The position numbers and the translations under genes are program-made. The notes under the pieces were generated by a model. It worked only from the letters and a program-made list of their open reading frames with translations, had not been told where the DNA came from and searched no databases. 13,454 bases of DNA from Bacteroidales bacterium (GTDB lineage Bacteria > Bacteroidota > Bacteroidia > Bacteroidales > UBA932): assembly GCA_017554135.1 (NCBI GenBank), contig JAFZIX010000249.1:1-13454 (forward strand), read 5' to 3'. How positions within the stretch are numbered: position 1 is the first letter of the stretch; the number at the start of each line of letters is the position of its first letter. This document shows positions 6,120 through 13,454 of the stretch, piece by piece.

Positions 6120-8705
6120 ATGAAACGTCTATTTTATATGCTCGCCGCTTTTGCGGCATTGGTGCCCGTGCTTGCGGGTTGTTGCGCCAAGGATACCCCG
6201 GCAGGTGTCCGCATCGATTCTCTGGGGGATGCCGCATGGGCTTCCTCGGAATGGATTTCCGTAGTGGATGCTCCTGTCGTTGAGGGGGAGATAAAGGGTG
6301 GGAGCAACTATCTCGCTGCCGACGGAGCAAACTGGTTCCTTTCAGAAGTTACAAACGAGAAGAAGGTGGCATCCGCCTCCTGGATGACGGCCGGCCTCGG
6401 CGTTTACGAACTTTATGTGAACGGCAAGGTGATTGGCGAAGAAGCCCTGAAACCCGGCTTCACCCATTACGAAAAAACTAAATACTCCTTCAGTTACGAT
6501 GTGACCGATGTCTTCAATACAAAGGCAGGAGCGGTGAATCAGCTTTCGGCCCAGGTCACTCCCGGATGGTGGGCAGACAAGATCGTTACCCCCGGCGGAC
6601 ACGATGGCATGATAGGGCGCAAATGCGCATTCCGCGCAGTGCTGGAGATTGTCTATGAAGATGGCTCCAGGCAACTCTGGGGAACAGATACCGAGAACTG
6701 GAAAGCCGGAATAGCCGGCCCCGTGCAGCATGCCGCTATCTTCGATGGCGAGCGCTATGATGCAAGGGAACTCCCGGGATTCGAGACCCCCGAAAAACTT
6801 TCCGTTCCGGAAGTCAACACCGAGTTCGCAGGAGAGATCCTGCCGTCTTGCGGCGCAGAGGTCTATCTTCGTAAAGACCTGGCCCTCAAGCCGGTAGAGG
6901 CTTATACATGGAAAGATATCGAGGGCGCTGGCGATGAAGAGTTTGGCAAGGTTGTCAAGGTTAAGGAATTCGGCAAAGGAGCCACGATATGCCTGAAACC
7001 CGGTGAAACCCTGGTGGTTGATTTCGGGCAGAACTCCGCAGCCGTGCCCGCTTTCAGGTTCAAGGCCAGGGAGGGCACTGTGCTGACCTGCCTGCCCGGC
7101 GAATTGCTCAACGATGGCAACGGCGCCAAGAGCCGCGGAATGGACGGCCCGGAAGGGAGCGTGCACCGCACGAATCTCCGCACTCCTGAAGATTGCTTCA
7201 GGCTGGATTATACCTTCGGGAAATCGAATGGATATGTGTCATACTATCCCCGCTGCACCTTCTTCGGATACCGCTTTATCTCAGTAACTGCTACAGACGA
7301 AGTCAAGATCCGCAGCATCGAGTCCATCCCTGTTACATCCATCGCCGCCAATCTTCAGACCGGCACCATCACAACCGGCAACGATCTTGTGAACAGGCTC
7401 ATCTCCAATATCATCTGGGGCCAGCGTTCCAACTATCTGTCGGTTCCCACCGACTGCCCTCAGCGCAACGAGCGCCTCGGCTGGACTGCTGATACCCAGG
7501 TATTTACCGAGACCGGCACTTTCTTCGCCAACACCGACGCTTTCTTCCATAAGTGGATGCGTGATATGCGCGATTCCCAGGCACCTACCGGCGGCCTGCC
7601 CGGTGTTGCTCCTACCGCCCAGTATGGCAACAATATGATGCGTTTCGGTTGGGCTGATGCCGGCATCATAGTGCCGTGGGTTATCTGGAAGCAGTTCGGC
7701 GATGTCGCAATCATCGAGGAGAACTGGGACATGATGACGAAGTATATTTCCCACGTCAACGAAACCAAGTACGACCAGCCCACCATCGCATCCGAAAACG
7801 GCAACTACCAGTGGGCCGACTGGCTCAGTTACGAACCGCTTGAGAGCAACGGACGCGGTGCATTCTACCGCGGCCCAAAGAATGAGTGGCTGCGCCGTCC
7901 GGAAGGCATAGAGTACTGGAGTTATCTGGGGGCATCCTACTGGGCGATGGACGCTGCAATGATGAAGGACATGGCCGAGGCGGCAGGTAAGGACACCGCT
8001 GAATTCGAGGCCATGATCGAGAACGCGAGGGCCTATCTGCGTGAGCGCTTCATGAACGCGGACGGCACCTTCAAACTCGAGATCCTGAATACCATGCAGA
8101 CCCCTGCCCTCTTCGCCCTCAAGAACAATCTGGTGGAAGGTGAGGCGAGGGATGCCATGTGTGCCAAACTCCGCGCCAACTTTGCAGAGCACGACGGCTG
8201 CCTGCAGACAGGTTTCCTCGGCACATCCATCCTGATGCAGACCCTTACCGAGAACGGCATGGTGGATATCGCCTGGGACCTCCTCTTCCAGCGTAAGAAT
8301 CCCAGTTGGCTCTATTCCGTGGACAACGGTGCAACCACCATCTGGGAGCGTTGGAACAGTTACACGCTCGAACACGGCATGGGCCCGAAGGGAATGAACA
8401 GTTTCAATCACTACGCCTACGGTTGCGTCGGCGAGTGGATTTGGGAGACCGCCGCGGGTATCGCCGCAGACAAGAAGGCCCCGGGCTTCAAGCATATCAT
8501 AATGAGCCCCGTTCCGGACAAGCGCCTGGGCAGCCTGACAGCGGAATTCCTCAGCGAGGCCGGCCTCATCAAGAGCGCCTGGAAATACGATGGCGATATC
8601 TGGACCTGGGACTTCACAATACCTGAGGGTGCCACTGCGACAGTCACACTCCCCGGCGAAGAAGGCAAGGAATACGAGGCCGGCAGTTACACCCTGGTTA
8701 GATAG
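6120..8705 (+). CDS. GH78 family alpha-L-rhamnosidase, lipoprotein
   Basis: Inverting enzyme that removes terminal alpha-L-rhamnose, 861 residues. The signal ends VPVLAGC (Cys21), a good lipobox. Domains: an N-terminal beta-sandwich of the Bac_rhamnosid_N type (about 85-235, with ASWMTAGLGVYELYVNGK and PGWW); a second beta-domain (about 280-400); an (alpha/alpha)6 catalytic barrel with TDCPQRNERLGWTAD (445-458), where Glu451 is the expected acid; and a C-terminal beta-domain (about 775-861). Glu772 in YGCVGEWIWE is the expected base; IWERW with Glu743 is also typical. Asn450 and Ala457 replace the more common Asp and Gly of the DCPQRDERLGWTGD consensus. It is the last gene of the plus-strand train, 8 bp after GH3. 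Its last 8 bp overlap the tail of the opposing GH106 gene. Confidence 0.95.
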   Translation: MKRLFYMLAAFAALVPVLAGCCAKDTPAGVRIDSLGDAAWASSEWISVVDAPVVEGEIKGGSNYLAADGANWFLSEVTNEKKVASASWMTAGLGVYELYVNGKVIGEEALKPGFTHYEKTKYSFSYDVTDVFNTKAGAVNQLSAQVTPGWWADKIVTPGGHDGMIGRKCAFRAVLEIVYEDGSRQLWGTDTENWKAGIAGPVQHAAIFDGERYDARELPGFETPEKLSVPEVNTEFAGEILPSCGAEVYLRKDLALKPVEAYTWKDIEGAGDEEFGKVVKVKEFGKGATICLKPGETLVVDFGQNSAAVPAFRFKAREGTVLTCLPGELLNDGNGAKSRGMDGPEGSVHRTNLRTPEDCFRLDYTFGKSNGYVSYYPRCTFFGYRFISVTATDEVKIRSIESIPVTSIAANLQTGTITTGNDLVNRLISNIIWGQRSNYLSVPTDCPQRNERLGWTADTQVFTETGTFFANTDAFFHKWMRDMRDSQAPTGGLPGVAPTAQYGNNMMRFGWADAGIIVPWVIWKQFGDVAIIEENWDMMTKYISHVNETKYDQPTIASENGNYQWADWLSYEPLESNGRGAFYRGPKNEWLRRPEGIEYWSYLGASYWAMDAAMMKDMAEAAGKDTAEFEAMIENARAYLRERFMNADGTFKLEILNTMQTPALFALKNNLVEGEARDAMCAKLRANFAEHDGCLQTGFLGTSILMQTLTENGMVDIAWDLLFQRKNPSWLYSVDNGATTIWERWNSYTLEHGMGPKGMNSFNHYAYGCVGEWIWETAAGIAADKKAPGFKHIIMSPVPDKRLGSLTAEFLSEAGLIKSAWKYDGDIWTWDFTIPEGATATVTLPGEEGKEYEAGSYTLVR

Positions 8706-11700
8706 TCTGAGAGAAAGACAGTATCCTGACCGGGCCAAGGAGGCCGGAGGGCAGCAGAGGATCACCGGCCTTGTAGAAAGGCCAGGTAGTGTAGGTGATA
8801 CGCTGTTTCACTCCCGGCTGCTCATCACCGATCAGTCGGTTGGGCCATAGGTTAGTAACAGAGATTTCCAGCAGGTTTTCTCCGGCCTTCAGCGCATCCG
8901 TGATATCCACTTTGAATGGAGTTCTCCAAAGCGTGCGGAGGTGGACTCCATTCAATTTCACTTCGGCTATATTGCATACTTTCCCCAGGTCCAATTCGAA
9001 ACGGCCTTCCCTTGGTTCAAAGATGAAGGATTTCCTATACACGGCCGTGCCTGAGAAATAGCGTATGCCGGGCACAGGTGATTCAGTCCAGGAAGATAAA
9101 TTGTCGAATACTGCAGAAGCGGGTGCGCCGCGCCCGGCCTGGAAAGATATTTCCCATGGGCCGTCGATGGTCTGAACATCAGTCATGCGCTCTCCGGCCA
9201 CACAGAACGACGCATTCCTGGTCGGCTCTCCAAATACAACAAAATAGGCTTCTCCGGCGGTGAACTCCAAAGGAATAACGGTACGCCCGTCTTCAAACGA
9301 CCATGAGAGTTCCCTGATCGAGGCATCTTCGGGATGCCACAACATAGGACGCCGGCCGTTGCAACGGAAAGATACATCCTGTGAAAGAGACCTTCCGGAC
9401 ACGTTGCAGAGCCAGTAAATTTCGGCAGAAGGAAGGGTTCGGTGAGCAAACATCAGAGGTGCAGGCTCAACACTCATCTGCACATCGGGGGCGAGTCCGG
9501 CAACTGCGGCGTGGCAGTCACCATTCTCAATTACCATCACACCGGAGGCTTTGAACTTCTCGATCCGCTTGCGGATCTCATCCGACATCCTCAGGCCCTG
9601 GCCGCCTACGCAGAGGGCGGAATATTCCATCCCGCTGCGCGTCACCAGCCTGCCGTTTTTCACACGGACTTCCTTCAGCAGGGCTTCCGGCCCGATGAAA
9701 TCGTAGTTATATCCGAAGGGAACGTCCGGCTCGCTGCGGCTGAACTGGGCGGTGACGTTGGTGTCCTCCCCATAATAGTAGAGGAAGTCCGCCACGTAAC
9801 GGCCCTGCTGCATCATCGCACAACTGCGGGAGATATAGGATGTCCAGGCAGAGGCCTGCTCAGCCCAGGTTTCGTGGCGGTGGAACCACTGGCCGTAAAT
9901 GTACATCCCCATGCCGGGAACTACATCATCCAGCGGCTGATGGGAACTTTCGTGGATGACGAAACGATTTACCCCTGCATATAGTTCCAGGTCCGCGGTG
10001 GCTTTCAGATTTTCAGGGCAGTAGGTGTATGCCTGGCGGTTCACTCCGGAGGCGGTCAGGGATTCGGCTGCCACCAGATTCTGCCCGTAAATATGGGCAG
10101 TGGCGGCGGATTCGCGGATGTCCGCAAGACCTTCCGTCCTGCGGGTGGTGCTGCCTCCGAACGTGCTCTGGATCCACATCGCCGACATGGGATAGGATGC
10201 ACTTTTCTTTATTGAAATGCCGTCGGCAAGGCAGTTCCTTCCGTGTTCGTGGGATTCGATGAATACTCCGTCCATGCTGTATTCCCGACATACCGCAGTC
10301 GCATTATCGTAGTTCTCTGCAAACAGTTCGCCCAGGGTTCGGCGGAAGTCCCAGAGGAACTTTTCAGTGGCTTCCGTACTTTCAATCACGACCCCTGCGG
10401 TGGCAGGCAGCCAGGGCATAAGGTCGTATCCGCGCCGGGCTTTGAATTCTGCCGGGAGGTTATCGGTCCATGTCTGGGCTCCGGATTCGTAACTGTCTAT
10501 TAGAAGGTATTGAATGCCGTGCTTGCCGAGCAGGCCTCCTGCGGCATCCTTGTACATATCGAGGTAGGTGTGCAGATAGCGGGAGAAGGCATCCTTATCC
10601 AACTTATCTACCTCCAGACCAGTGGCCTCCATTGAGGCCGGATGGTTCTTCTTGCCTGTTAGGGAGGTGCCGAAACGGTAGATCATCCATCGCCCTTCAG
10701 GAGCAGTCCAGCGGAGTATTCCGTCCTGCACTTTATCTGTGATGTCGATCACTTCGGATGGCTGTGCATCAGGGGCGGAGGGGTAAAGGGCGAGGTCGCA
10801 TACTGCTGCGAATCCTGCCTTTTCCTCGAAATGATTTACAGGGAGATGGCTCAACAGGTTGAATTCTCCGACTTCCGTTGCCTTGGCGGCAGGCAGGCGG
10901 AGTATACCGTAGTGGTAACTGGCCTTGGGATTAGGAAGTTTGAGCCGCCAGAACCGGGCGCTGGCTTCCGGGATATATTCGGTTTGCTCCTGGGCTGCTC
11001 CCTGGGTTATCCCGCAGAGAGTCTTCCAGTTGCGCCCGTCGTCACTTATCTGCAGGGAATCCTGGCAACTGGCGGGAACTCCGTGACCGCCGCTGCGGGC
11101 GGTCTGGTTGATGATTGTCACGGCCTTGAAACTCTGCGGCTCCGGGAATTCATACTGTATCCACCCGAAGCCATCAGGACCGGGAGGAAGGAGACCGGCA
11201 TTATCCAGATTCCCGTCGGTGAGGGTGGCAACATCAAAAGAGCCACCGCTTGAACTGACCTTTGCACCCAGTTCTTCCAGTGTCCGGAAGGTATCCGGAA
11301 GCCTGACGGCAAATGCCGCGATATCCTTATAATACCATTCGGGGATGGGACCGTCCTGATGGTGGTTGTATTCGTAGGGGAGTGGCACGTTCTGGAAACG
11401 GCTGCTGACCGTAAACGGTTCAGGCACAGTACATTCGAGACTGGCGCCGCCCTCGACGAGCATGGTGTTCCAGGTGAGTTTCTTCATTGCATCCACGGGC
11501 TCCACCCACGGGCCTCCGGTTGAACTCCAGCCGGGAGAACTTGCAATTGCGACCTCCATTCCCAGGGAGTCCGCAAGGGCGATGGCACCCGCAAAAGCAT
11601 CCTTCCATTCAGGTGTCATATACTCGAGGCGGTGCTCCACCATCTGTGGGGTGTCCAGCCCGGCATCGAACACATGGAATCCTCCGATGCCTGCACGATG

Positions 11701-11898
11701 CATCCATAGGATATCGCTCCGCAGGCCTTCCGGAGTGATGTTCCCGTTCATCCAGTGCCACCAGACCATGGGCTTGGCGCTTTGGGGGGGATTCCGGAAG
11801 GCCTGTTGAAGCGATTCAAACTCAGTTGAGTTGAACTGCGGGATGCCGCAGGCAGTCAAAACCAGTGCGACGAAAACCGTGAGAATGTTTTTTTGCAT
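8698..11898 (-). CDS. GH106 family alpha-L-rhamnosidase, lipoprotein
   Basis: Large exported enzyme of 1066 residues; GH106 enzymes remove alpha-L-rhamnose, for example from rhamnogalacturonan-type glycans. The signal MQKNILTVFVALVLTAC gives a lipobox (LTAC, Cys17). Family signatures are PMVWWHWMNGNIT (43-55), AGIGGFHVFDAG, SSPGWSSTGGPWV (120-132), LLIDSYESGAQTWT (Glu471), GVFIESHEHG (Glu548) and LVAAESLT (Glu612); these glutamates are candidate catalytic residues. Between about 220 and 340 a discoidin-like (F5/8C, CBM32-like) module is inserted, with TLTDGN, WIQYEF and ARFWRLKL. The C-terminus (about 910-1060) is a galactose-binding-like beta-sandwich, with ELDLGKVCNIAEVKLNG. Its ATG overlaps the stop of the upstream EEP gene by one base (TAATG), so it is probably translationally coupled. 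It converges on the GH78 gene. Confidence 0.92.
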   Translation of the reverse strand: MQKNILTVFVALVLTACGIPQFNSTEFESLQQAFRNPPQSAKPMVWWHWMNGNITPEGLRSDILWMHRAGIGGFHVFDAGLDTPQMVEHRLEYMTPEWKDAFAGAIALADSLGMEVAIASSPGWSSTGGPWVEPVDAMKKLTWNTMLVEGGASLECTVPEPFTVSSRFQNVPLPYEYNHHQDGPIPEWYYKDIAAFAVRLPDTFRTLEELGAKVSSSGGSFDVATLTDGNLDNAGLLPPGPDGFGWIQYEFPEPQSFKAVTIINQTARSGGHGVPASCQDSLQISDDGRNWKTLCGITQGAAQEQTEYIPEASARFWRLKLPNPKASYHYGILRLPAAKATEVGEFNLLSHLPVNHFEEKAGFAAVCDLALYPSAPDAQPSEVIDITDKVQDGILRWTAPEGRWMIYRFGTSLTGKKNHPASMEATGLEVDKLDKDAFSRYLHTYLDMYKDAAGGLLGKHGIQYLLIDSYESGAQTWTDNLPAEFKARRGYDLMPWLPATAGVVIESTEATEKFLWDFRRTLGELFAENYDNATAVCREYSMDGVFIESHEHGRNCLADGISIKKSASYPMSAMWIQSTFGGSTTRRTEGLADIRESAATAHIYGQNLVAAESLTASGVNRQAYTYCPENLKATADLELYAGVNRFVIHESSHQPLDDVVPGMGMYIYGQWFHRHETWAEQASAWTSYISRSCAMMQQGRYVADFLYYYGEDTNVTAQFSRSEPDVPFGYNYDFIGPEALLKEVRVKNGRLVTRSGMEYSALCVGGQGLRMSDEIRKRIEKFKASGVMVIENGDCHAAVAGLAPDVQMSVEPAPLMFAHRTLPSAEIYWLCNVSGRSLSQDVSFRCNGRRPMLWHPEDASIRELSWSFEDGRTVIPLEFTAGEAYFVVFGEPTRNASFCVAGERMTDVQTIDGPWEISFQAGRGAPASAVFDNLSSWTESPVPGIRYFSGTAVYRKSFIFEPREGRFELDLGKVCNIAEVKLNGVHLRTLWRTPFKVDITDALKAGENLLEISVTNLWPNRLIGDEQPGVKQRITYTTWPFYKAGDPLLPSGLLGPVRILSFSQTI
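8730..8747. other. GC-rich hairpin just past the GH78 stop
   Basis: CCGGGCC (8730-8736) and GGCCGG (8742-8747) can pair around an AAGGA loop with one bulged G. The hairpin lies about 25 bp downstream of the GH78 stop codon but inside the GH106 coding sequence on the other strand. No T-run follows on either strand, so it is not a standard intrinsic terminator. It could slow convergent transcription or be incidental. Confidence 0.2.
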
Positions 11899-12926
11899 TA
11901 ATTATTTTTAACTGCCTTTTTATAAGTTACGGAAGCAGTGAATAAAATGGGATAGTGGTCGGAAATGTACTTTATGCCTTCGTACGCTTCAACCACTGTA
12001 CGGTATCTGATGGGAGTGATATTCCTGTACCAGATGTAATCTACACTGTTCCTGATACCTCCGGCGATGGGTGAAATCCCGTCGAAAGAGTTGTGTGCCC
12101 GGTAGGTGTCATAGGCATTTGTGGGAAGATCCTGCCATGCGTATTTCATCCATGCCATGAATGGAGCGAAAGGATCAAAACCTTTATCTTTATCGCTCAG
12201 GTGCCAGTTGAAATCTCCCGTAAATACCACCGGGTCGTCATTGTCCACACGACCCTTGGCATGGTCAACCATTGCCTGGGCACACCTTATCCTGGCGTTC
12301 TCGTTATTGGAGTTAGGATCGAGTTCTTTGTAGTCGCGCGGGAAGTGTGTCGTATAGAAGTACAATTTGTAGCCGTGCTCCTTGTGTTCAAGGTCAACCC
12401 ATATATAGGTGCGGTAGGTCGGATCGTTGCAGCCGTAGTCTTTCCACGCGGGGGTAGGGGTGGAAGGACTGTCGCTATACCAGCGATATCCGGTGCCCTT
12501 CTGGTTGAACAGGGCCTTTTTATACATGATGCAGGTGCCGAAGTTCTTTTGTGCGGTAGGAATCCAGACACCGCTGTAGTCGGGGAGTCCCTGAAGCAAA
12601 TCCTGAATCTGGGCCTCCAGGCATTCCTGAAGACCAACCACGTCCGGTGACACAGTCTTGAACATGCTCAGGATTGCAGGAAGTCTGTATTCCCATTTCT
12701 GGTCGGCCGGGTCACTTGCATTTTTCCTGAGAACATTGAAAGACATTATATTCAAATTATCGGTCTCCCAGGTATATCCGGTCCCGGGATCGGGCTTTTC
12801 ATCTTCCTTTTCTATGGGATTGCCGTCCTTATCGAAAGCGCCATTACCGTACATGGGCTTATCGGGGTTCTGGCAGTTGCAGGTTGCTACAACTGCCAGA
12901 GCGAATAATAAAAGTCTTATTTTCAT
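11898..12926 (-). CDS. Endonuclease/exonuclease/phosphatase (EEP) family exported protein, probable lipoprotein
   Basis: A 342-residue protein of the metal-dependent phosphodiesterase/nuclease superfamily that includes exonuclease III, DNase I and sphingomyelinases. Catalytic motifs appear in the expected order: SFNVL (Asn64), GLQE (Glu101), TTHFP (His194), GDFN (Asp238, Asn240) and SDHYP (Asp323, His324). The N-terminus is a hydrophobic signal (MKIRLLLFALAVVATCNC) with Cys16 or Cys18 as possible lipidation sites; neither lipobox is ideal. A charged linker (about 19-55) precedes the domain. Export makes a DNA-repair role unlikely; extracytoplasmic phosphodiester or phosphomonoester hydrolysis fits better, but the substrate is unknown. 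It sits 1 bp after the FISUMP gene and overlaps the GH106 start by 1 bp, so it belongs to the same operon as the rhamnosidase. Confidence 0.88.
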   Translation of the reverse strand: MKIRLLLFALAVVATCNCQNPDKPMYGNGAFDKDGNPIEKEDEKPDPGTGYTWETDNLNIMSFNVLRKNASDPADQKWEYRLPAILSMFKTVSPDVVGLQECLEAQIQDLLQGLPDYSGVWIPTAQKNFGTCIMYKKALFNQKGTGYRWYSDSPSTPTPAWKDYGCNDPTYRTYIWVDLEHKEHGYKLYFYTTHFPRDYKELDPNSNNENARIRCAQAMVDHAKGRVDNDDPVVFTGDFNWHLSDKDKGFDPFAPFMAWMKYAWQDLPTNAYDTYRAHNSFDGISPIAGGIRNSVDYIWYRNITPIRYRTVVEAYEGIKYISDHYPILFTASVTYKKAVKNN

Positions 12927-12927
12927 A

Positions 12928-13454
12928 TCAGTTCTTTACGCAACGGACAAATGAGGAATGGATTTCATTTGAAGTCTGGTCGGAAACCGCAGGTGCAGCA
13001 GTTATCTGATACCAGTAGCCATGGAGTTGGTTGGTGGATTCGTGATCCTGGGCCCAATAGCGTCCGTCTATAGGGGCTTTTGCCTTACTGGCGTTGCGGT
13101 AACCGCATATAGGCATGACGAGTGCTCCGTTGAATACTGCAGCGGAGATCAGAGAGTTGTCGGCGTTTTTCACTGATGTGCGCTCGACTCCGTCATCTTT
13201 GAGTTTGTTAAACTGGGCCCGGCTTGGCACATGGTATCCGGCGGGGCAGGGATCTGCTTCTGCGGCCCACTGGTTGAGACCGCATGCGGGGAAGATGGAA
13301 GCATTTGCTCCGGAAGAAACCAGAGTGCAGGGATTCTGGCCGGCCCAAAGAAGTTTGGACATGCTCTCGTCGATCGTGTAACTGCCCATATTCCAATTGC
13401 TCACGTTCTCAATACCCGTATTGATTACGGAATACATGCTGCTGCCGGCGCTGA
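12928..13454 (-). CDS. FISUMP-domain protein, 5' end cut off by window edge
   Basis: C-terminal part (about 175 codons) of a protein with the Fibrobacter succinogenes major paralogous (FISUMP) domain, which is common in exported proteins of Fibrobacter and Bacteroidota and has no firm biochemical role. Signatures are LNQWAAEADPCPAGYHVPS, AAVFNGALVMPICGYR, YWAQD and the C-terminal SSFVRCVKN. The frame continues upstream of the ATG at 13437 (codons reading SAGSS) to the window edge, so the true start lies outside. The stop is at 12928-12930, one base before the EEP start, so this gene is probably the upstream member of the EEP-GH106 operon. A role in surface binding or adhesion is speculation. 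Confidence 0.85.
   Translation of the reverse strand, partial: SAGSSMYSVINTGIENVSNWNMGSYTIDESMSKLLWAGQNPCTLVSSGANASIFPACGLNQWAAEADPCPAGYHVPSRAQFNKLKDDGVERTSVKNADNSLISAAVFNGALVMPICGYRNASKAKAPIDGRYWAQDHESTNQLHGYWYQITAAPAVSDQTSNEIHSSFVRCVKN

Noticed and set aside
7281..8765. 494-codon open frame opposite the GH78 gene
   Set aside because: Antisense shadow of a clear GH78 enzyme; no recognisable family features.
9442..9984. 180-codon open frame opposite GH106
   Set aside because: Lies wholly within the GH106 gene and shows no motif of its own.
12093..12650. 185-codon open frame opposite the EEP gene
   Set aside because: The minus-strand frame contains the ordered EEP catalytic motifs; this is a shadow.
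1..13454. CRISPR arrays, tRNA or rRNA genes, insertion sequences, attachment sites
   Set aside because: No regularly spaced repeats, cloverleaf or rRNA-like segments, transposase motifs or terminal inverted repeats were recognised on either strand.

Overview
The window looks like a chromosomal piece from a member of the Bacteroidota, most likely order Bacteroidales. The grounds are exported glycosidases with Bacteroidota-style lipoprotein signals, a FISUMP-domain protein, start codons without clear Shine-Dalgarno sequences, and two matches to the Bacteroidota -7 promoter element (TAnnTTTG). Coding regions look fairly GC-rich by eye. The genus cannot be fixed from the sequence. Gut or rumen origin is an inference from the sugar-degrading gene content.

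Layout, left to right. Positions 1-164 hold no confident gene. A CorA-family divalent-metal transporter follows on the minus strand (165-1112). A 133-bp divergent intergenic region carries facing candidate promoters, an inverted repeat and a palindrome. From there a tight plus-strand gene train runs to 8705: recR (DNA repair), an MntP-type manganese exporter, a GH27 glycosidase, a GH3 beta-glycosidase and a GH78 alpha-L-rhamnosidase. The first two junctions are 4-bp ATGA overlaps; the later gaps are 20 and 8 bp. A second train comes in from the right on the minus strand: a FISUMP-domain protein cut by the window edge, an endonuclease/exonuclease/phosphatase (EEP) family exported protein, and a large GH106 alpha-L-rhamnosidase. 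Its junctions are a 1-bp gap and a 1-bp TAATG overlap. The two trains converge and their last genes overlap by 8 bp.

Taken together, the four glycosidases suggest removal of terminal alpha-L-rhamnose (GH78, GH106), an alpha-galactose-like or beta-L-arabinopyranose-like cap (GH27) and a beta-linked sugar such as glucose (GH3). Rhamnosylated plant glycosides or pectic/arabinogalactan side chains would fit, but substrate is inference. All four have export signals, and three look like lipoproteins without an acidic surface-export tag, so periplasmic action is likely. No SusC/SusD pair, sugar-sensing regulator or mobile element is visible. This is a PUL-like cluster at most, with any transporter genes outside the window. 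I found no wholly new system. The most unusual points are the coupling of housekeeping genes (recR, mntP) to a CAZyme train and the EEP-family exported protein wired into the rhamnosidase operon.
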